A DNA stretch of 64,000 nt from Tetragonia tetragonoides (Eukaryota; Streptophyta; Magnoliopsida; Caryophyllales; Aizoaceae): contig CM076149.1 in assembly GCA_038025085.1 (NCBI GenBank), forward strand, positions 29,797,001 to 29,861,000, read 5' to 3'. This document shows, piece after piece, positions 1 to 11,957 of the stretch; the stretch's first letter is position 1; every line of letters begins with the position of its first letter. The translations under genes and the position numbers were made by a program. The notes beneath the pieces were generated by a model, which did not search any database, was not told where the DNA came from, and was given only the letters and a program-made list of their open reading frames with translations.

Positions 1-16
1 CTTTGTTATAATCTAG

Positions 17-900
17 GTTGCACAAAGACGGGTTCGGGTACACAAACGGGTACGGGAACAGGAACAGGGAAACGACAATCTGCCGAATTCTAAGACTTTG
101 GTATGTGTATTATTTGCTTTTTCATTGCTAGTTTTCTTTTCCTATCATGCAGATGTTCTCTATTCTCTTTATTTACTTTGTGTAAATCATATCATGAAAG
201 GCTTTGAGGTTCTGTATATCATGCTAGCTGTTGACATAAGTGATATTGCCCAAAGAGTGATGCTTAATTCCATTCAAATGCCTTCTGATCTGAACTTTGT
301 TATAATCTAGGTTGCACAGAGGCAGGTACGGGTACACAAACGGGTACGGGAACAGGAACAGGGAAACGACAATCTGCCAAATTCTAAGACTGTGGTATGT
401 GTATTATTTGCGTTTCCATTGCTAGTTTTCTTTTTCTATCATGCAGATGTTCTCCATCTCTGAATTTACTTTGTGTGTTAAATCTAGTCATGAAAGGCTT
501 TGAGGTTCTGTATATCATGCTAGCTGTTGACATAAGTGATATGGCCCAAAGAGTGATGCTTAATTCCATTCAAATGCTTTCTGATCTGAACTTTGTTATA
601 ATCTAGGTTGCACAGAGACGGGTACGGGTACACAAACGGGTACGGGAACAGGAACAGGGAAACGACAATCTGCCAAGTTCTAAGACTATGGTATGCCTAT
701 TGTTTGCTTTTTCATTGCTAGTTTTCTTTTCCTATCATGCAGATGTTCTCTATTCTCTGAATTTACTTTGTGTGTTAAATCATATCATGAAAGGCTTTGA
801 GGTTCTGTATATCATGCTAGCTGTTGACATAAGCGATATTGCCCAAAGCGTGATGCTTAATTCCATTCAAATGCCTTCTGATCTGAACTTTGTTATAAGC
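17..900 (+). repeat. Three tandem 295-bp units with an exon-like core
   Basis: Units start at 17, 311 and 607, each with GTTGCAC after CTAG. The first 84 bases of each unit (17-100, 311-394, 607-690) lie between an AG and a GTATG donor-like site. They stay open in the same frame in all three copies (28 codons, Arg/Gln-rich, rich in CGGGTACGGG). The rest of each unit is T-rich and intron-like, and its start is shared with the sequence after the exon-like segment ending at 1947. Seen directly: tandem copies, conserved reading frame, splice-like flanks. Inferred: tandem duplication of an exon, or exonisation of transposon-end sequence. The short reading frames after each GT belong to the presumed intron and are not called as genes. 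Confidence 0.75.
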
Positions 901-1578
901 CTTTAATTAAGCATTGGTCTGCTAGCCATACTGGTTTTGACGTTTTATGATTATCAATTAATTAAAATGTTGAAGACAAAAATCCTAATAAATATGGTTA
1001 CTATTCCCAACACCACGTTTAACGCTTAACACTTCCTCACTCCCTTAAATTCCGTTTGACCCCTATGCTACAGCCTTAAGGAGAATAGGGAGGGATAATG
1101 GGGGTATAGAGCAGCACCATCGTTGCCGAACTCATCGTCCCCCATATATCTTTCATTCTACTTAAATCCATCAACCACAAAATCTTCTTAGCCGGCAAAT
1201 TTGGCATCGTTGCCACGACGCCACCCAATGCTTAATTCCATTAAAATGCCTTCTGATCTGAACTTTGTTATAAGCCTACAATTAAGCATTTGATGGTTTT
1301 GTCGTTTTGTAATTATCATTTATTTAAATGTTGAAGACAGAAATCCTAATAAATATGGTAACCATTCCCAACACCACGTTTAACGCTTAACACTTCCTTA
1401 CTCCCTTTAGTTCCATTTGACCCCTATGCTACAGCCTTAAGGAGAATAGGGAGGGATAATGGGGGTATAGAGCAGCACCATCGTTGCTGAAGTCATCTTC
1501 CACCATATATCTTTCATTCTACTTAAATCCATCAACCAGCAGATTTGGCATCGTTGCCACAACGCCACCCCATCTCCA
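849..1578. repeat. Tandem duplication of a ~375-bp segment
   Basis: The sequence from 849 (beginning with the last stretch of the third 295-bp unit) is repeated from about 1228. Both copies share blocks such as CACCACGTTTAACGCTTAAC and the purine-rich GGAGAATAGGGAGGGATAAT, with scattered substitutions and a ~25-bp deletion in the second copy. No open reading frame runs through either copy. It is separate in period and content from the 295-bp array but starts in its last unit, so the two duplications arose next to each other. Confidence 0.75.
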
Positions 1579-1797
1579 CTGTACCCTCATTGTCCTCTCC
1601 ACAGCAATTTCGTCATGTTGCGCTGTCATGCAAGAACCATAGAGCAACAACTAGGGTGATTCAACTACTGGAATTTTTTCTCTGTTCTTTTTAATTGGTG
1701 GACGATGGTGGTCAGGGCTGTGTTTTTAAAAATTCAAATCTTTGTTATTTATGTTTCAAAATGGCTTTTGTGAACTTGGTATATGCAGCCAATGCAG

Positions 1798-2781
1798 GTA
1801 TGTAAGGAAACCTGTCTTAAAAGGTGCTCCGCAGATCAACAAGGTGAAGGGGGTGATAAGGAGGATATTATGTTCAACGAGCAAGACCAGAAAATGAAGG
1901 GTGGCGAAGGAGACCGTAGCAAGAAATGGCCTGTTTTGACTTTGGTATGTGTATTCTTGGCTTTTTCGTGGCCTTTTTTCTTTTCCTTTCATGCGGATAT
2001 TCTCTATTCACTCAATATACTGTGTGGTGAATGCTATTGTGAAAGGTTCTGAAGTTTTTAATATCATGCTAGCTATTGACATTAGTGATATTGCCCAAAC
2101 AGTGATACTTAATTCCATTCAAATTGCTTCTGATCTAAAGGTTGCTATAATTAAGCATTATTGGAGTCTCATGATTGTCAACAATTGTACTTAATTCATG
2201 GGTTGTCAGACCAGGAACCATAAAACTATATTCTAATATGAAATTGGGTCTTTTGTCAAGCAAATCTGGGATACACATGTTATCTAAGAAACTGAAAATA
2301 TAGTTGAAGTTTATGTCATGTTTGATGAAAACTGTTACTCAATTGGAAATTTGTTACTTGCAGAAACCTGGCTGGCCGACAAGGGGAAGAAAATTTGTGA
2401 AGGGTGGATGGCCTTTGGCCAAGCTGTTGAAAAATGTCTGCTGCTTACTAGCTACTACTTTGCATTTATTCCCTCGCAACTACAGATTGAATCATTTGTC
2501 ATTAACATCATCTTAATTACATTACAACTTTGGTGAAGCAGGGGCGGTTAGTGCGGTCCTTAAAACCTGCAACTGTAAGCTTATACAGAAGTGGAAGACC
2601 ATTGTCGGAAATAATAAAGACGCTAGGAACTCTGCATGCCTTTCGAAACTCGGGCATGGTATGTGCTGGAGGAATCTATGTGAAGGTGGAACGTTCGCCT
2701 GACGAAATAGATGGATTTGAGGCTGCAAGAATAGATTTTTTTGGTCGCCGCATATCAGATGTAGAGAAGTTTAGGATGTAG
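1798..2781 (+). CDS. Possible 3' exons of an unrecognised gene
   Basis: A tentative spliced reading frame. Exon A, about 1798-1947, is Lys/Glu/Asp/Gln-rich and ends in GACTTTG before GTATGTG, the same donor context as in the upstream 295-bp units. Exon B starts at 2365 after TTACTTGCAG and is basic, with an AT-hook-like run (GWPTRGRK). Exon C starts near 2542 after GAAGCAG and runs 79 codons to the TAG at 2779-2781. All three join in phase 0 if exon B ends near 2437 (AAAAAT before GTCTGC). I do not recognise the protein family. The upstream start is not visible; the 84-bp exon-like units at 17-690 could belong to the same transcript. It could equally be a captured gene fragment between the inverted GTTGCAC motifs. 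Confidence 0.3.
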
Positions 2782-3058
2782 ACAAGTATTCCAAGCCGTA
2801 AGCTTTAAAGTTAAATGCATCTGTTGTCCTGTCGTTTATTATGCGTGGTTTGAAGCTTTAGTGGAGTTAGATTGAGGAGCACTCAAGCTGCTTGAGCGGT
2901 GTTTATATCAGTTATTTATGTTTTTCTAGTTGAAACAAACAGTAGTACTTTATTTGTATTTAGTAAACTAAGCTCTAGATTTGTGAGGTTCACTTGTTTT
3001 CAAGGAATCAAGGTTATGGCTCTGTTTGGCATTTAATATACTCAATCTAACTCCACTA

Positions 3059-3131
3059 TAGCAGCAAATTCCTTGAAAACTTAGCTAATGTGGATACCAT
3101 AGCAGCAAATTCCTTGAAAACTTAGCTAATG
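3059..3131. repeat. 32-bp direct duplication
   Basis: A 32-base segment containing AGCAGCAAATTCCTTGAAAA occurs at 3059-3090 and again at 3100-3131, separated by 9 bases. The copies are identical. No gene is affected. Confidence 0.85.
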
Positions 3132-3351
3132 TTTTTATTTTATTAATTATTCATAGTAAAGCTTATTTGATGTTGGTGATATGAAAAATGATGGCTTATA
3201 TTATTATATTTGTATGTGGTATTTTTGTAAAAGTTGATAATTTATTTTTAAAAATATATACTATATTATTTTTTTACTGTACCGTATCCTTAAAATTTCA
3301 GAATTATAGTATCCCGTATCCGTACCAGTATCCGTATTCGTGCAACCTAGA

Positions 3352-3836
3352 TCCTCACTAGTAAAATTTTGCTCCCTCCCTCCCCTGTACAAACAATCTG
3401 AAAAAGACATAAAAACTGTAATTCTATCTTATATTGCTTTTGCTGATGTTGACAAACTTTAAACCATATAGTCAAAAGCTAACCCATCCATGCTCCGAGT
3501 ATATATGCCTCCCTTTTACAACCAAATCCTGAAGCACTTTGAAAACAGCTAGTTGACTGAAGTCATCCCAAATTCCCTCAAATTCTTGAAAAGTATTCTT
3601 AGAGCCATAATTAAACATGGGAGAAATCCCCTATTGTTGGATATATGATCATCTTCATACGTAATGATCTTGGTCAAATGTATGTATTTAGAAAACCTCT
3701 TAATGAGCAATTCCTCAGCTAAATACTTGATACGGAGTATTAGCTACTCATTAGGTTTTGTCCCCGTATTTCTCATAGGCTTGTAAAATAATTTTATGAT
3801 ATTTAATAAGGGTAATGTTAACGAGTTACACGGGGT
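3352..3836. other. Intergenic stretch without recognised features
   Basis: AT-rich sequence with no credible reading frame or RNA gene. A TACGGAGTA block near 3730 resembles ends of Stowaway-type MITEs, but I could not find a matching partner. Confidence 0.4.
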
Positions 3837-4437
3837 CAATGGCGGAACTAGGGAGGGGCCAGTAGGGGTGGTCGCCCCTCCCATGATTCTGAAAATAAAA
3901 AATATATATTATCTCATGCAGTTAGTTTCATAGATAGATTCTAGCTTAGTTGGTTGCAGTAGGTGAACTAGACAATATGCCGAGGGGAAGTGTTGCGGGT
4001 ACGAGTTTTGTCAGCTTCTTGTTGCCTTTTCGCTTGCTTCCCTTTATTTCTCTATATTTTTTCATTCCAATTTCCAAGCATCAACACTTTCTTTCTTTAT
4101 GAATTTCTGTTAAAACCAGTGATTGGTTTTGTTTGTTTCTTTTTTTTTTTTTTTTTAAATCCTTAAAAAGTTAAAGTTTGTGATATTCTAAGCTTCCCTT
4201 TTTAATGCAATTTTTTTGGTTTTCTTCACAATAACTTACATAGTTGTATGAGACCGTCTCATAGTAAAACGCTTTTTATTTTCACTAGGTGAGTTATTCG
4301 CATCCGTATTTCTTTAGTCTATTGTTGCTATTTATTTATTTTATTATCTATACCATAATATTATGTCTAAACATTTTACAATTACTATCATACAAACATT
4401 AGCCCCTCTAAGCATGAATCCTGGTTCCACCACTGCC
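3837..4437. mobile_element. Small inverted-repeat DNA transposon (~600 bp)
   Basis: The left end has GGCGGAACTAGGGAGGGGCC and the right end, read on the minus strand, has GGTGGAACCAGGATTCATGC: imperfect terminal inverted repeats. The hexamer CGGGGT flanks both sides (3831-3836 and 4438-4443) as a likely target duplication. No transposase is encoded, so it is non-autonomous. The superfamily is uncertain; a six-base duplication is not diagnostic. Confidence 0.65.
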
Positions 4438-4443
4438 CGGGGT

Positions 4444-5682
4444 AACTTGTTGAGAAAATTATTTTCGAAAATATTTCCCATACACTTTAGTTTTTAGAAT
4501 CAAATATTCCAGTTACCTATAAATAATAAATTATTTCATCCTCCTAAAATCTAGCAAGGAAATAATAATTACCCTAACCCCATTTCTCTCTCTCCATTTC
4601 ACATGACCCCTTTTTGGGGAAGGATTCTTTGCTGTTATAAAAAGAACAGTAGAGTGTTGTCCTTTAAACCTTCACTTTTGGATTGGAGGGGGGTGGGTTT
4701 TAGGCCCTTAGATGGAGAATGTGAGTTTTTTTAATTTAAACAAATTAAGGAGAGAGATAGAGAGAAGAAAGGACAACAGAGAAATAAAATAGTAGAAGAT
4801 CCAAACACACTCTCCCCTCCCCACCTTCTCCTCCATTATCAGGACCATCACCATAACCAATTTCCTTTCATGTCTCCTCCATTTTGTGAACATTTTCCAT
4901 CATCATTGCCAAAATAAACCAACTTTGCATGTTTCTTTTTAATTTTCAGCGTTACTAAAATCTCAGTGCTGGTGGCTGGAGTTTTTCTAGGACAAGAATC
5001 TCACCGATGTCGATAGTGGGTGGTGGTTGACGCCTTGACGGGCCAGGGTGGGAGTGGTGAGGACAATGAGGAGCGATGAAATAATAAAATTATTTTTGGA
5101 AAATATAATTGATGATTAAAGTTTCTAGTTTTAAATGTGTAACTAAGAAAACTGTTCCATTCCCATCAGATTAAGGAGCGAGATTACCCTATCAAACAGT
5201 CAAACATACCAAAGTATTTCTTTATCTATTTTTATTTTGTTATCTTAGCAACTTACGTGGGTAACTCATTAACGGGACCGATTTAATAACATAATGCTTA
5301 AATATTTGATGTGAAAGTATTAATATTATTGATAAAATACATTCTATTTTCTTTTTGCATAGATTTCTATCGATAAGATGCATGCTAATTCTTGAAAATG
5401 ATGTTTTCATACCACTTCATTTATAATGTACTAAATTTAGATAGAGTATAAAAACAATATAACTACACTAATTTAACCAAGTAATCAATTAATGAAAAAC
5501 ATGAATAAATTCATTATGCATTAACAGTACATGTGCACTAAAAGTTGATATCTGATGCTCGTTTTACACCGCACAACTAAAATTATGTCACAAAGTTGTG
5601 CACATGTGTCATATGCGTGTCATTTTCACACAAACATCCCCTCTTATGTACGTCTTACGTGTCATCACCGCACGTACAACTT
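4444..5682. other. Intergenic stretch without recognised genes
   Basis: AT-rich sequence. Short minus-strand reading frames near 4.7-4.9 kb have no family signature. The TTATTTC/GAAATAATAA-like blocks around 4530 and 5080 may be ends of an old inverted-repeat element, but the match is too weak to call. Confidence 0.4.
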
Positions 5683-5687
5683 TTATA

Positions 5688-5731
<44 letters not shown>
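5683..5731. repeat. (TA)n microsatellite
   Basis: An almost pure alternating TA run of about 45 bases. It produces meaningless Ile-Tyr reading frames, which are not genes. Immediately after it comes GGTGCGAACTCCTCC, which looks like the end of a dispersed repeat extending to about 6100, without a clear partner end. Confidence 0.95.
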
Positions 5732-5734
<3 letters not shown>

Positions 5735-6624
5735 GGTGCGAACTCCTCCTTATTTGCGAACTATGCGAACTTAAAACGTCAACGTCGGATCATCAATCAA
5801 TGGCTAAGATCTCGTAAAAATTTCGGTAGCATTATTTTTATAAAATTGAAGTTTTTTTCTATAACAAAAAAAAAGAAAAAGAAAAAGGCTTATACAGGGC
5901 TATATTGCTCTGCTATTGTCGTTCGTTCTCAAACCATGCTCTCCTATTTCTCTATCCTCAAACTCTACCTTCAACAACTCTAAATCCAGGCAAATTGCGA
6001 ATCAAAGTAGGATTTGTGTTCGAATTCAAAGGCTGATTTCAAACTGCGAGGCAAACTTGAGATTACAAGGTATGAATTTTTATTACATTCACTATTGATT
6101 GTTAGGGTTTGGATCGGAGTTTAGTTTTTAGGGTCCTGTGGGTGTAATATTTGGATGAAAACATTGATTTCAGAACATTCTGGTATTTTATTTGAAGGGG
6201 AATTCCAATTGGTAGGCCTCAGCTTGTTGCTTTTCCAATTGGTAGAACTTCTTAAAGTCGAATTCTGAGTGGTAGGCCTGTGTTTCTCAAACGTCCAGTC
6301 CGTACCCACTTTTTGCCTTTTCCGTTAACTTGCCCGTTAATTATAGTGTTTAACCGTATTTTTTGAGTTAAATGATGTTAATCCGATTTGTTTTGTCCAA
6401 ACTACCCTTTGCATCCTTTGATTGTTATATCCATATCTACTAAACTTTGTAGAAAATTAACCCATAGATCCTTTAAAACAAAAACAAAACAACATAAATA
6501 AAACAAAACAAAATAACACATATAAAGATAAAAATAAATAAACAAATAAACCGCCATCATGACGAGGATGCTCAATCTGCTCTTTAATGGAAATCATTCT
6601 TCTTTGCTCATCACCGCCATAATC

Positions 6625-7301
6625 TGTTATAACCAAAGCTTAAAGACGGAACACTTATCTGTAACGAACGGCCGTGGCGTGATGAATTACTGCCCTAACG
6701 TCGAATTTGCCCCCACACGTACACTAGGGAATTCCGGCAACCGACCTCCAGGGATACACGGCAACCAATGCTCTGGTGTACTACGGTGCAATGGCTTTGA
6801 GAGTAAACTGAATTACTGCCAAGTGAAGAGAAGAGCACAAGAGAGAAGAGGAGAGTATCAGTTTGTTTGTGTGTATCAAAAGGCTGGAGGCTTTAGTTCT
6901 TTTATAGGAGCTTTAGGATCAGTAACCGAAATCAAGGAGTTATTTTGTGGGCTGAAATCGTGGGATATTATTATGAGAATAATAATATAACGGTTACATA
7001 ATCTTGAAGCTGAACGGACTCAAAACGGTCGAAAAATATTGAGCTGAGAATAAAAAGGGCCCAGCCCAACCCAGCCCGCCCGCCCGACCGGACGGCGGCG
7101 GTGGCGGCGCGCGCGTGTGTGGGGAGAGTCTTTCCTTGACTCCTAGTTTAAAGACTAGGGGTACACAACCATATATAAAGGCTCTTCTCTTTCCTTTCTC
7201 TACCTATGTGGGACAATGTGTTTTGTGAACAAGGCTTTTTAGTGGGACTTTCTTTGAAGCATACCTAGCTTCATGAAGCTAGCTTGGCTTCATTTCCAAC
7301 A
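6625..7301 (-). repeat. Copia 3' LTR
   Basis: Downstream LTR of the minus-strand copia element, with TG...CA ends. It contains a GC-rich block near 7060-7120 and a TATATAAAGG box-like sequence near 7174 on the plus strand. The polypurine tract lies next to it at about 7302-7313. Confidence 0.92.
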
Positions 7302-7844
7302 ATCCCCCACATGATTCAAAGAAAGAATGGTAGAAGAAGTTCATGGCAGTAGGAGGCCGCACGTTACGATACTAATGTCTTGTGGACTTGAATTAGTACC
7401 TTGTGCTTACAAGTTTGCCCAACAACCATTAAGGTGGAAAAAATTCCTTGAACTTTTCACGGTATTTGTTCAGTACAAACTGCGCACTAGTTTAACCTCA
7501 AAATCAGATTTACTCTCGCGAAAAACATATATACATTAGCCCCTTACGTGCCTGGATAATTTTGTGAACGCTTTAGAGAGTCACTAGCCCAAATGCTCTC
7601 ATAGGGGGCGGGCAATTCCCCCACATTGACATAGGTGAGTTCATCAAGTGTGTACTGTCTTCACACCACCTTACAAGGCTATGAACTCATTAAGAGCTAG
7701 AATGCTCAACCTCACACACATGACAGTATACAAAAAAATACTGCATTATTTTGTAGAGGAATGGGTTTGTAGTACATGACTGGAGTTGTTTTGTGATTTC
7801 GTTTGACCTCATTGAATCTGGACATATTCCAGGTTGGGTATCCA

Positions 7845-9887
7845 TCACAATTCACTCCCGTTGGGCTTAAGCCCCATTCCTAGTGCTGAAAGGCCTTTGC
7901 TGAGAGGATCCGCAAGATTCCTCTCCAACTTTACATACTCAAGTGATATCACATTATCTCTGATCAGATTCTTAACAATTTCATGCCTAAAGCGTATATG
8001 CCTTCTCTTTCCGTTGTAGAAATGGTTGCGGGCTACACTAATAGCCACTTGACAATCACAGTGCATGGAAATTGATGGAGCCGGTCTCCCCCACAATGGA
8101 ATATCTGCAAGTAGGCTTCTTAGCCATTCAGCTTCTTGTCCTGCCATTTCTAAAGCAATAAATTCAGATTCCATTGTAGATTTAGCAATGCAAGTTTGTT
8201 TGGAAGATCTCCAAGATATAGCAGCACTAGCAAGAGTAAAAACATAGCCACTGGTAGAATGAATTTCATCATTATCAGACACCTAGTTAGCATCACAATA
8301 TCCCTCCAAAACACAAGGAAAATTCTTGTAGTGCAAACCCCAATTAATAGTATCTTTCAAATATCTCAACAATCTAATCAAGGCATTCCAATAATCACGA
8401 TTGGGGTTATGAGTATATCTACTCAACCTGCTTACAACATATGCTATATCTGGTCTAGTATAGTTCATTAAAAACATAACACTTCCAATTATCTTAGCAT
8501 ACTCTTCTTGTGATACACTATCACCTCTATTCCTTTTCAGATGAATACTAGAATCATAAGGGGTTTTGACAGGAGTAGAATCAAATTGTTTAAACTTCTT
8601 TAAAATTTTCTCAACATAATGAGATTGATCCAAACTTAAACCCATAGAAGTTCTAGTAATTTTAATGCCAAGTATTACATCAGCTTCACCCATGTCTTTC
8701 ATATCAAAACATGATTTCAAGAAAGATTTAGTTGTGTTTACTACATCAATACTAGTACCAAAAATCAGCATGTCATCAACATATAGACATATTATAACAT
8801 AACCATGCTCATCATATTTAGAATAAACACAAGCATCAGAATCATTTACCTTGAAACCATTAGACATTATAGTACTATGAAACTTGTCATACCATTGTTT
8901 GGGTGCTTGTTTAAAACCGTACAAAGACTTAACAAGTTTGCATACCTTATGTTCTTGTCCAGGAACTACACAACCTTCAGGTTGTCTCATGTATATCTCC
9001 TCATTAAGATCACCATTCAAAAATGTAGTTTTTACATCCATTTGATGCACAACAAGATTATGAATGGATGTAAGTGCTATTAAAACTCTAATAGTAGCAA
9101 CTTTTGTAACAGGAGAATATGTATCAAAATAATCAAGTCCTTTCTTTTGAAAATTTCCTTGAATCACAAGTCTAGCCTTATATTTGTCAATAGTCCCATT
9201 AGTTCTGTATTTCTTTCGAAACACCCATTTACTACCAAGTGCCTTACTACCCCGAGGAAGATCAGATAAAATCCAAGTATTATTGCTCATTATTGATTCT
9301 AACTCACTATTTATGGCCTCTTGCCAAAAACTAGAGTCAACTGATCTCATGGCCTCGCCATAATTCCTAGGGTCATCTTCAATAATATAAGCATGCACAA
9401 AAGTTTCATCTAGCACATCAATTTCAGCTAAGAAAGTAGTAACATAATCAGGGCCAAAACTTTTCTCAGTCCTAATTCGTTTACCCCTTCTAGGCTCTTG
9501 AACTTCTATACTAGATAATGCATTGACATGTGAAGGTAATGAAGATGCAGCAGGTAAGACACGTTGTTCATTTAATTTCATAGGAAATATATGCTCAAAA
9601 AATTCAGCATCACGGGACTCTTTAATAGCACCAAAACCAGAAGCATCTTTTAAAATAAATCTATATGCAACACTATTATTAGCATATCCAATAAATATAG
9701 TATCAAAGGTTTTTGGTCCAATCTTGCTTCTTTGAAAATCAGGAATCCCGACTTTCGCAAGGCACCCCTACACTTTCAGGTAACTCAAGTTAGGTCCAAA
9801 ACCTTTCCACAACTCATATGGAGTTTTCTCAAGTTTCTTGTGGGGAACACAATTAAGTACAAAGCAAGCAGAAAGTAAAGCTTCCCC
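7845..9887 (-). pseudogene. Copia integrase tail, reverse transcriptase and RNase H
   Basis: Downstream of the integrase stop the C-terminal integrase region continues, with a further TAG near 9763. A long open part at 9581-8283 carries the reverse transcriptase: [41 protein letters not shown] and the catalytic LYVDDML. A TAG at 8283 interrupts the RNase H junction, and the RNase H domain ([25 protein letters not shown]) runs on to 7845. The YVDD catalytic motif is intact; disruption comes from stop codons only. Confidence 0.92.
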
Positions 9888-10844
9888 CTACATGTTATTA
9901 GGCATACCCGAACTAATAAGCATAGCATTCATCATTTCCTTAAGGGTCCTATTTTTCCTCTCGGCAATGCCGTTTTGTTGAGGAGCATAAGGAGCGGTAA
10001 TTTCATGAATTATCCCATTAGCCTCACAAAAGACCTTTAGAGGTGTTGAATCATATTCCCCACCTCTATCGAACCTAAGTCTTTTTATTTTACGATCTAG
10101 TTGGCTTTCTACCTCGGCTTTATAGATAAGAAATGTATCCTCAGCCTCATCCTTAGAACTCAACAAATACACCTTGGTAAATCTAGAATAATCATCAACA
10201 AAAGTAATATAATACTTTTTACCACCTCTACTAACATGGCTATGAAAATCACCAAGGTCACTATGCACAAGTTCAAGTAAAGTAGAAGTTCTAGTCACAT
10301 TCTTATTGTAAGGTTTTTTAGGATGTTTAGCTTCTACGCATACTTCACATTTATCAAAATCAGTATTGCTAAATGCAGGAATAAGACTAAATTGTTTTAG
10401 CCTTTTAACGGATGCCACATTCACATGACCTAGTCTAGCATGCCATAATGAAACAGACTCAGAAATGTAAACAACAGAAGAGGTAGATGCTTTATTCTCA
10501 GTCACAACATCCAACACAAACAGCCCCCCATTACAAAATCCCTTCCCAACAAATTCCCCATTTCTGGTGAGTACAAGTTGATCAGATTCAAATGCTAACT
10601 TAATCCCAGCTTTGTTCAACAATGAACCAGAAATTAAGTTCCTGCGAATATCAGGGACATGCAAAACATTGGTTAAAGCAATAGTTTTACCAGAAGTAAG
10701 CTTTAAAAGAACCTTCCCTTTACCAACAACAGAAGTAGTGCGAGAGTTACCCATGAAAACGCACTCTCCTTCAGCACCTTTGACATACTCCACGAACATG
10801 TCTCGGTTGGTACATCAATGCCTTGTTGCCCCAGTGTCCAAGAT
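9888..10844 (-). pseudogene. Copia protease-integrase segment with in-frame stops
   Basis: The protease signature LDTGATRH follows directly after a TGA, with a second TGA a few codons on (near 10812). From 10799 the frame is open. It has the integrase zinc finger (WHARLGH, then CEVC) and the DDE core: LVHSDLGDF, ITFVDDYSRF, and the Glu in NGIAERKNRTL. It stops at TAG just after 9888, at a position where relatives usually have Trp. The product would process the polyprotein and insert element cDNA in the nucleus. Confidence 0.88.
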
Positions 10845-11928
10845 TCATTCAACAATATTACCAACAAGGCTGATCTCGGACACCATGGCAACAATAACAT
10901 CCTCGGTCAGGTTTGCTTGGGCTTTGTTCTCTTTGGGTTTGTTGACAGCAACAGCAGCAACACTCCTACACTCCTTAGCGGGAGGTCCATACTTACCACA
11001 GTTGTAACAATTGCCCTTGAAAGGCTTCTTGAAGCTTTGGGGCTGATTCTTACCATGTAGTTGGTTTGGTCCTTTCCCTTTGGGTCCCTTGTTTCTGTCA
11101 TGTTTACCTGCAAAATTCTTTTGTTCAACAAGGTTAGCAGTAGAGGAGGAATGTTTGGTTGATTTTCCTTTGGCCTGGATCCTGTTATGTTCCTCAATCT
11201 TGATGTGGGATACCACTTCCTGGAGAGTGAAGGTTTTCTGTTTGTGCCTCATCGAATGAACATAATTCTCCCAAGACTTTGGCAACTTATCAAGCAAACA
11301 GTTAGCTTGAAAAACCTCACAAATTTTCATCGCTTCAGCAAGTATTTCAGTCACCAAATTCTCATAATCATGAACTTGATCCAGCATGGGTTTACTATCA
11401 ACTAACTCAAACCTAAGCCAACTACTACAAGCATATTTCCCTTTCCCAAAATCATCAGTACCATACTTCAATTTAAGGGCATCCCAAATTTCCTTATCCA
11501 ATTTCAATTTACTATAAATCTGGTATAACGAAGTGGTCATATAATGCAACAACAAACCACGACAAGTCCTATTATCCTTCTCAAAATCTCTGGTGGAATT
11601 AACGGGAGCCTTATCAACAACTAAAGCATGCTCAACACCAATTTGTCCCAAAACAAAATTCCATCTTATCAGACCACATATTATAATTCTTCCCATCAAA
11701 CGGATCTAACTTAGACATATCAGGAATGAAAAAATTTGGGAACATAGGGATTGTACCAGCAGTCATCATATTTGCACTCACATAAGGCACAACATTGTTA
11801 TTATGAACTAGAGTGGATGGTATAACAACAGCAGGTTTAGGAGTCACAACAGGCACAATTTTGTTCACAACAACATCACCAGTAATATCGTTCACATTAA
11901 CATTACGAACAATTCCGTCACTAGCCAT
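10845..11928 (-). pseudogene. Copia gag (nucleocapsid polyprotein), frameshifted
   Basis: Gag packages the element RNA in cytoplasmic particles. The ATG is at 11928. The first ~95 codons are open, then the frame shifts near 11650 in a T-rich run and coding continues in another frame to 10845. The second part holds the usual copia capsid region (with KLKLDKEIWDALKLKYGT) and a zinc knuckle at about 11000-10960 reading CYNCGKYGPPAKEC. The family pattern is C-X2-C-X4-H-X4-C, so the zinc-binding His is replaced by Pro. The frame then ends in TGA just before the protease motif. Confidence 0.88.
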
Positions 11929-11957
11929 GATTAAAAAAAAAAAAATCGACTTTAGAA

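Larger units (their letters stand above)
17..3350. mobile_element. Possible transposon bounded by inverted CTAGGTTGCAC motifs
   Basis: CTAGGTTGCAC followed by CGG/TACGGG-rich sequence begins each 295-bp unit on the left. An inverted relative sits at about 3300-3350: read on the minus strand it begins CTAGGTTGCACGAATACGG and continues with ATACGG-type repeats. This suggests a DNA element whose left terminal region was amplified and which carries the tentative exons at 1798-2781. A target duplication cannot be checked because the left flank lies outside the window. An unrelated inverted repeat is the main alternative. Confidence 0.35.

Noticed and set aside
98..906. Three hydrophobic ~70-codon open frames that look like small membrane proteins
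   Set aside because: They begin at the splice-donor-like GTATG and lie in the intron-like part of each tandem unit; the hydrophobicity comes from T-rich sequence.
4444..5180. MITE suggested by similar AATAAT/ATTATT blocks at both sides
   Set aside because: Similarity is short and AT-rich; no flank duplication.
5555..5983. 142-codon plus-strand open frame
   Set aside because: It is mostly an Ile-Tyr run translated from the (TA)n microsatellite and a Lys run from an A-rich tract.
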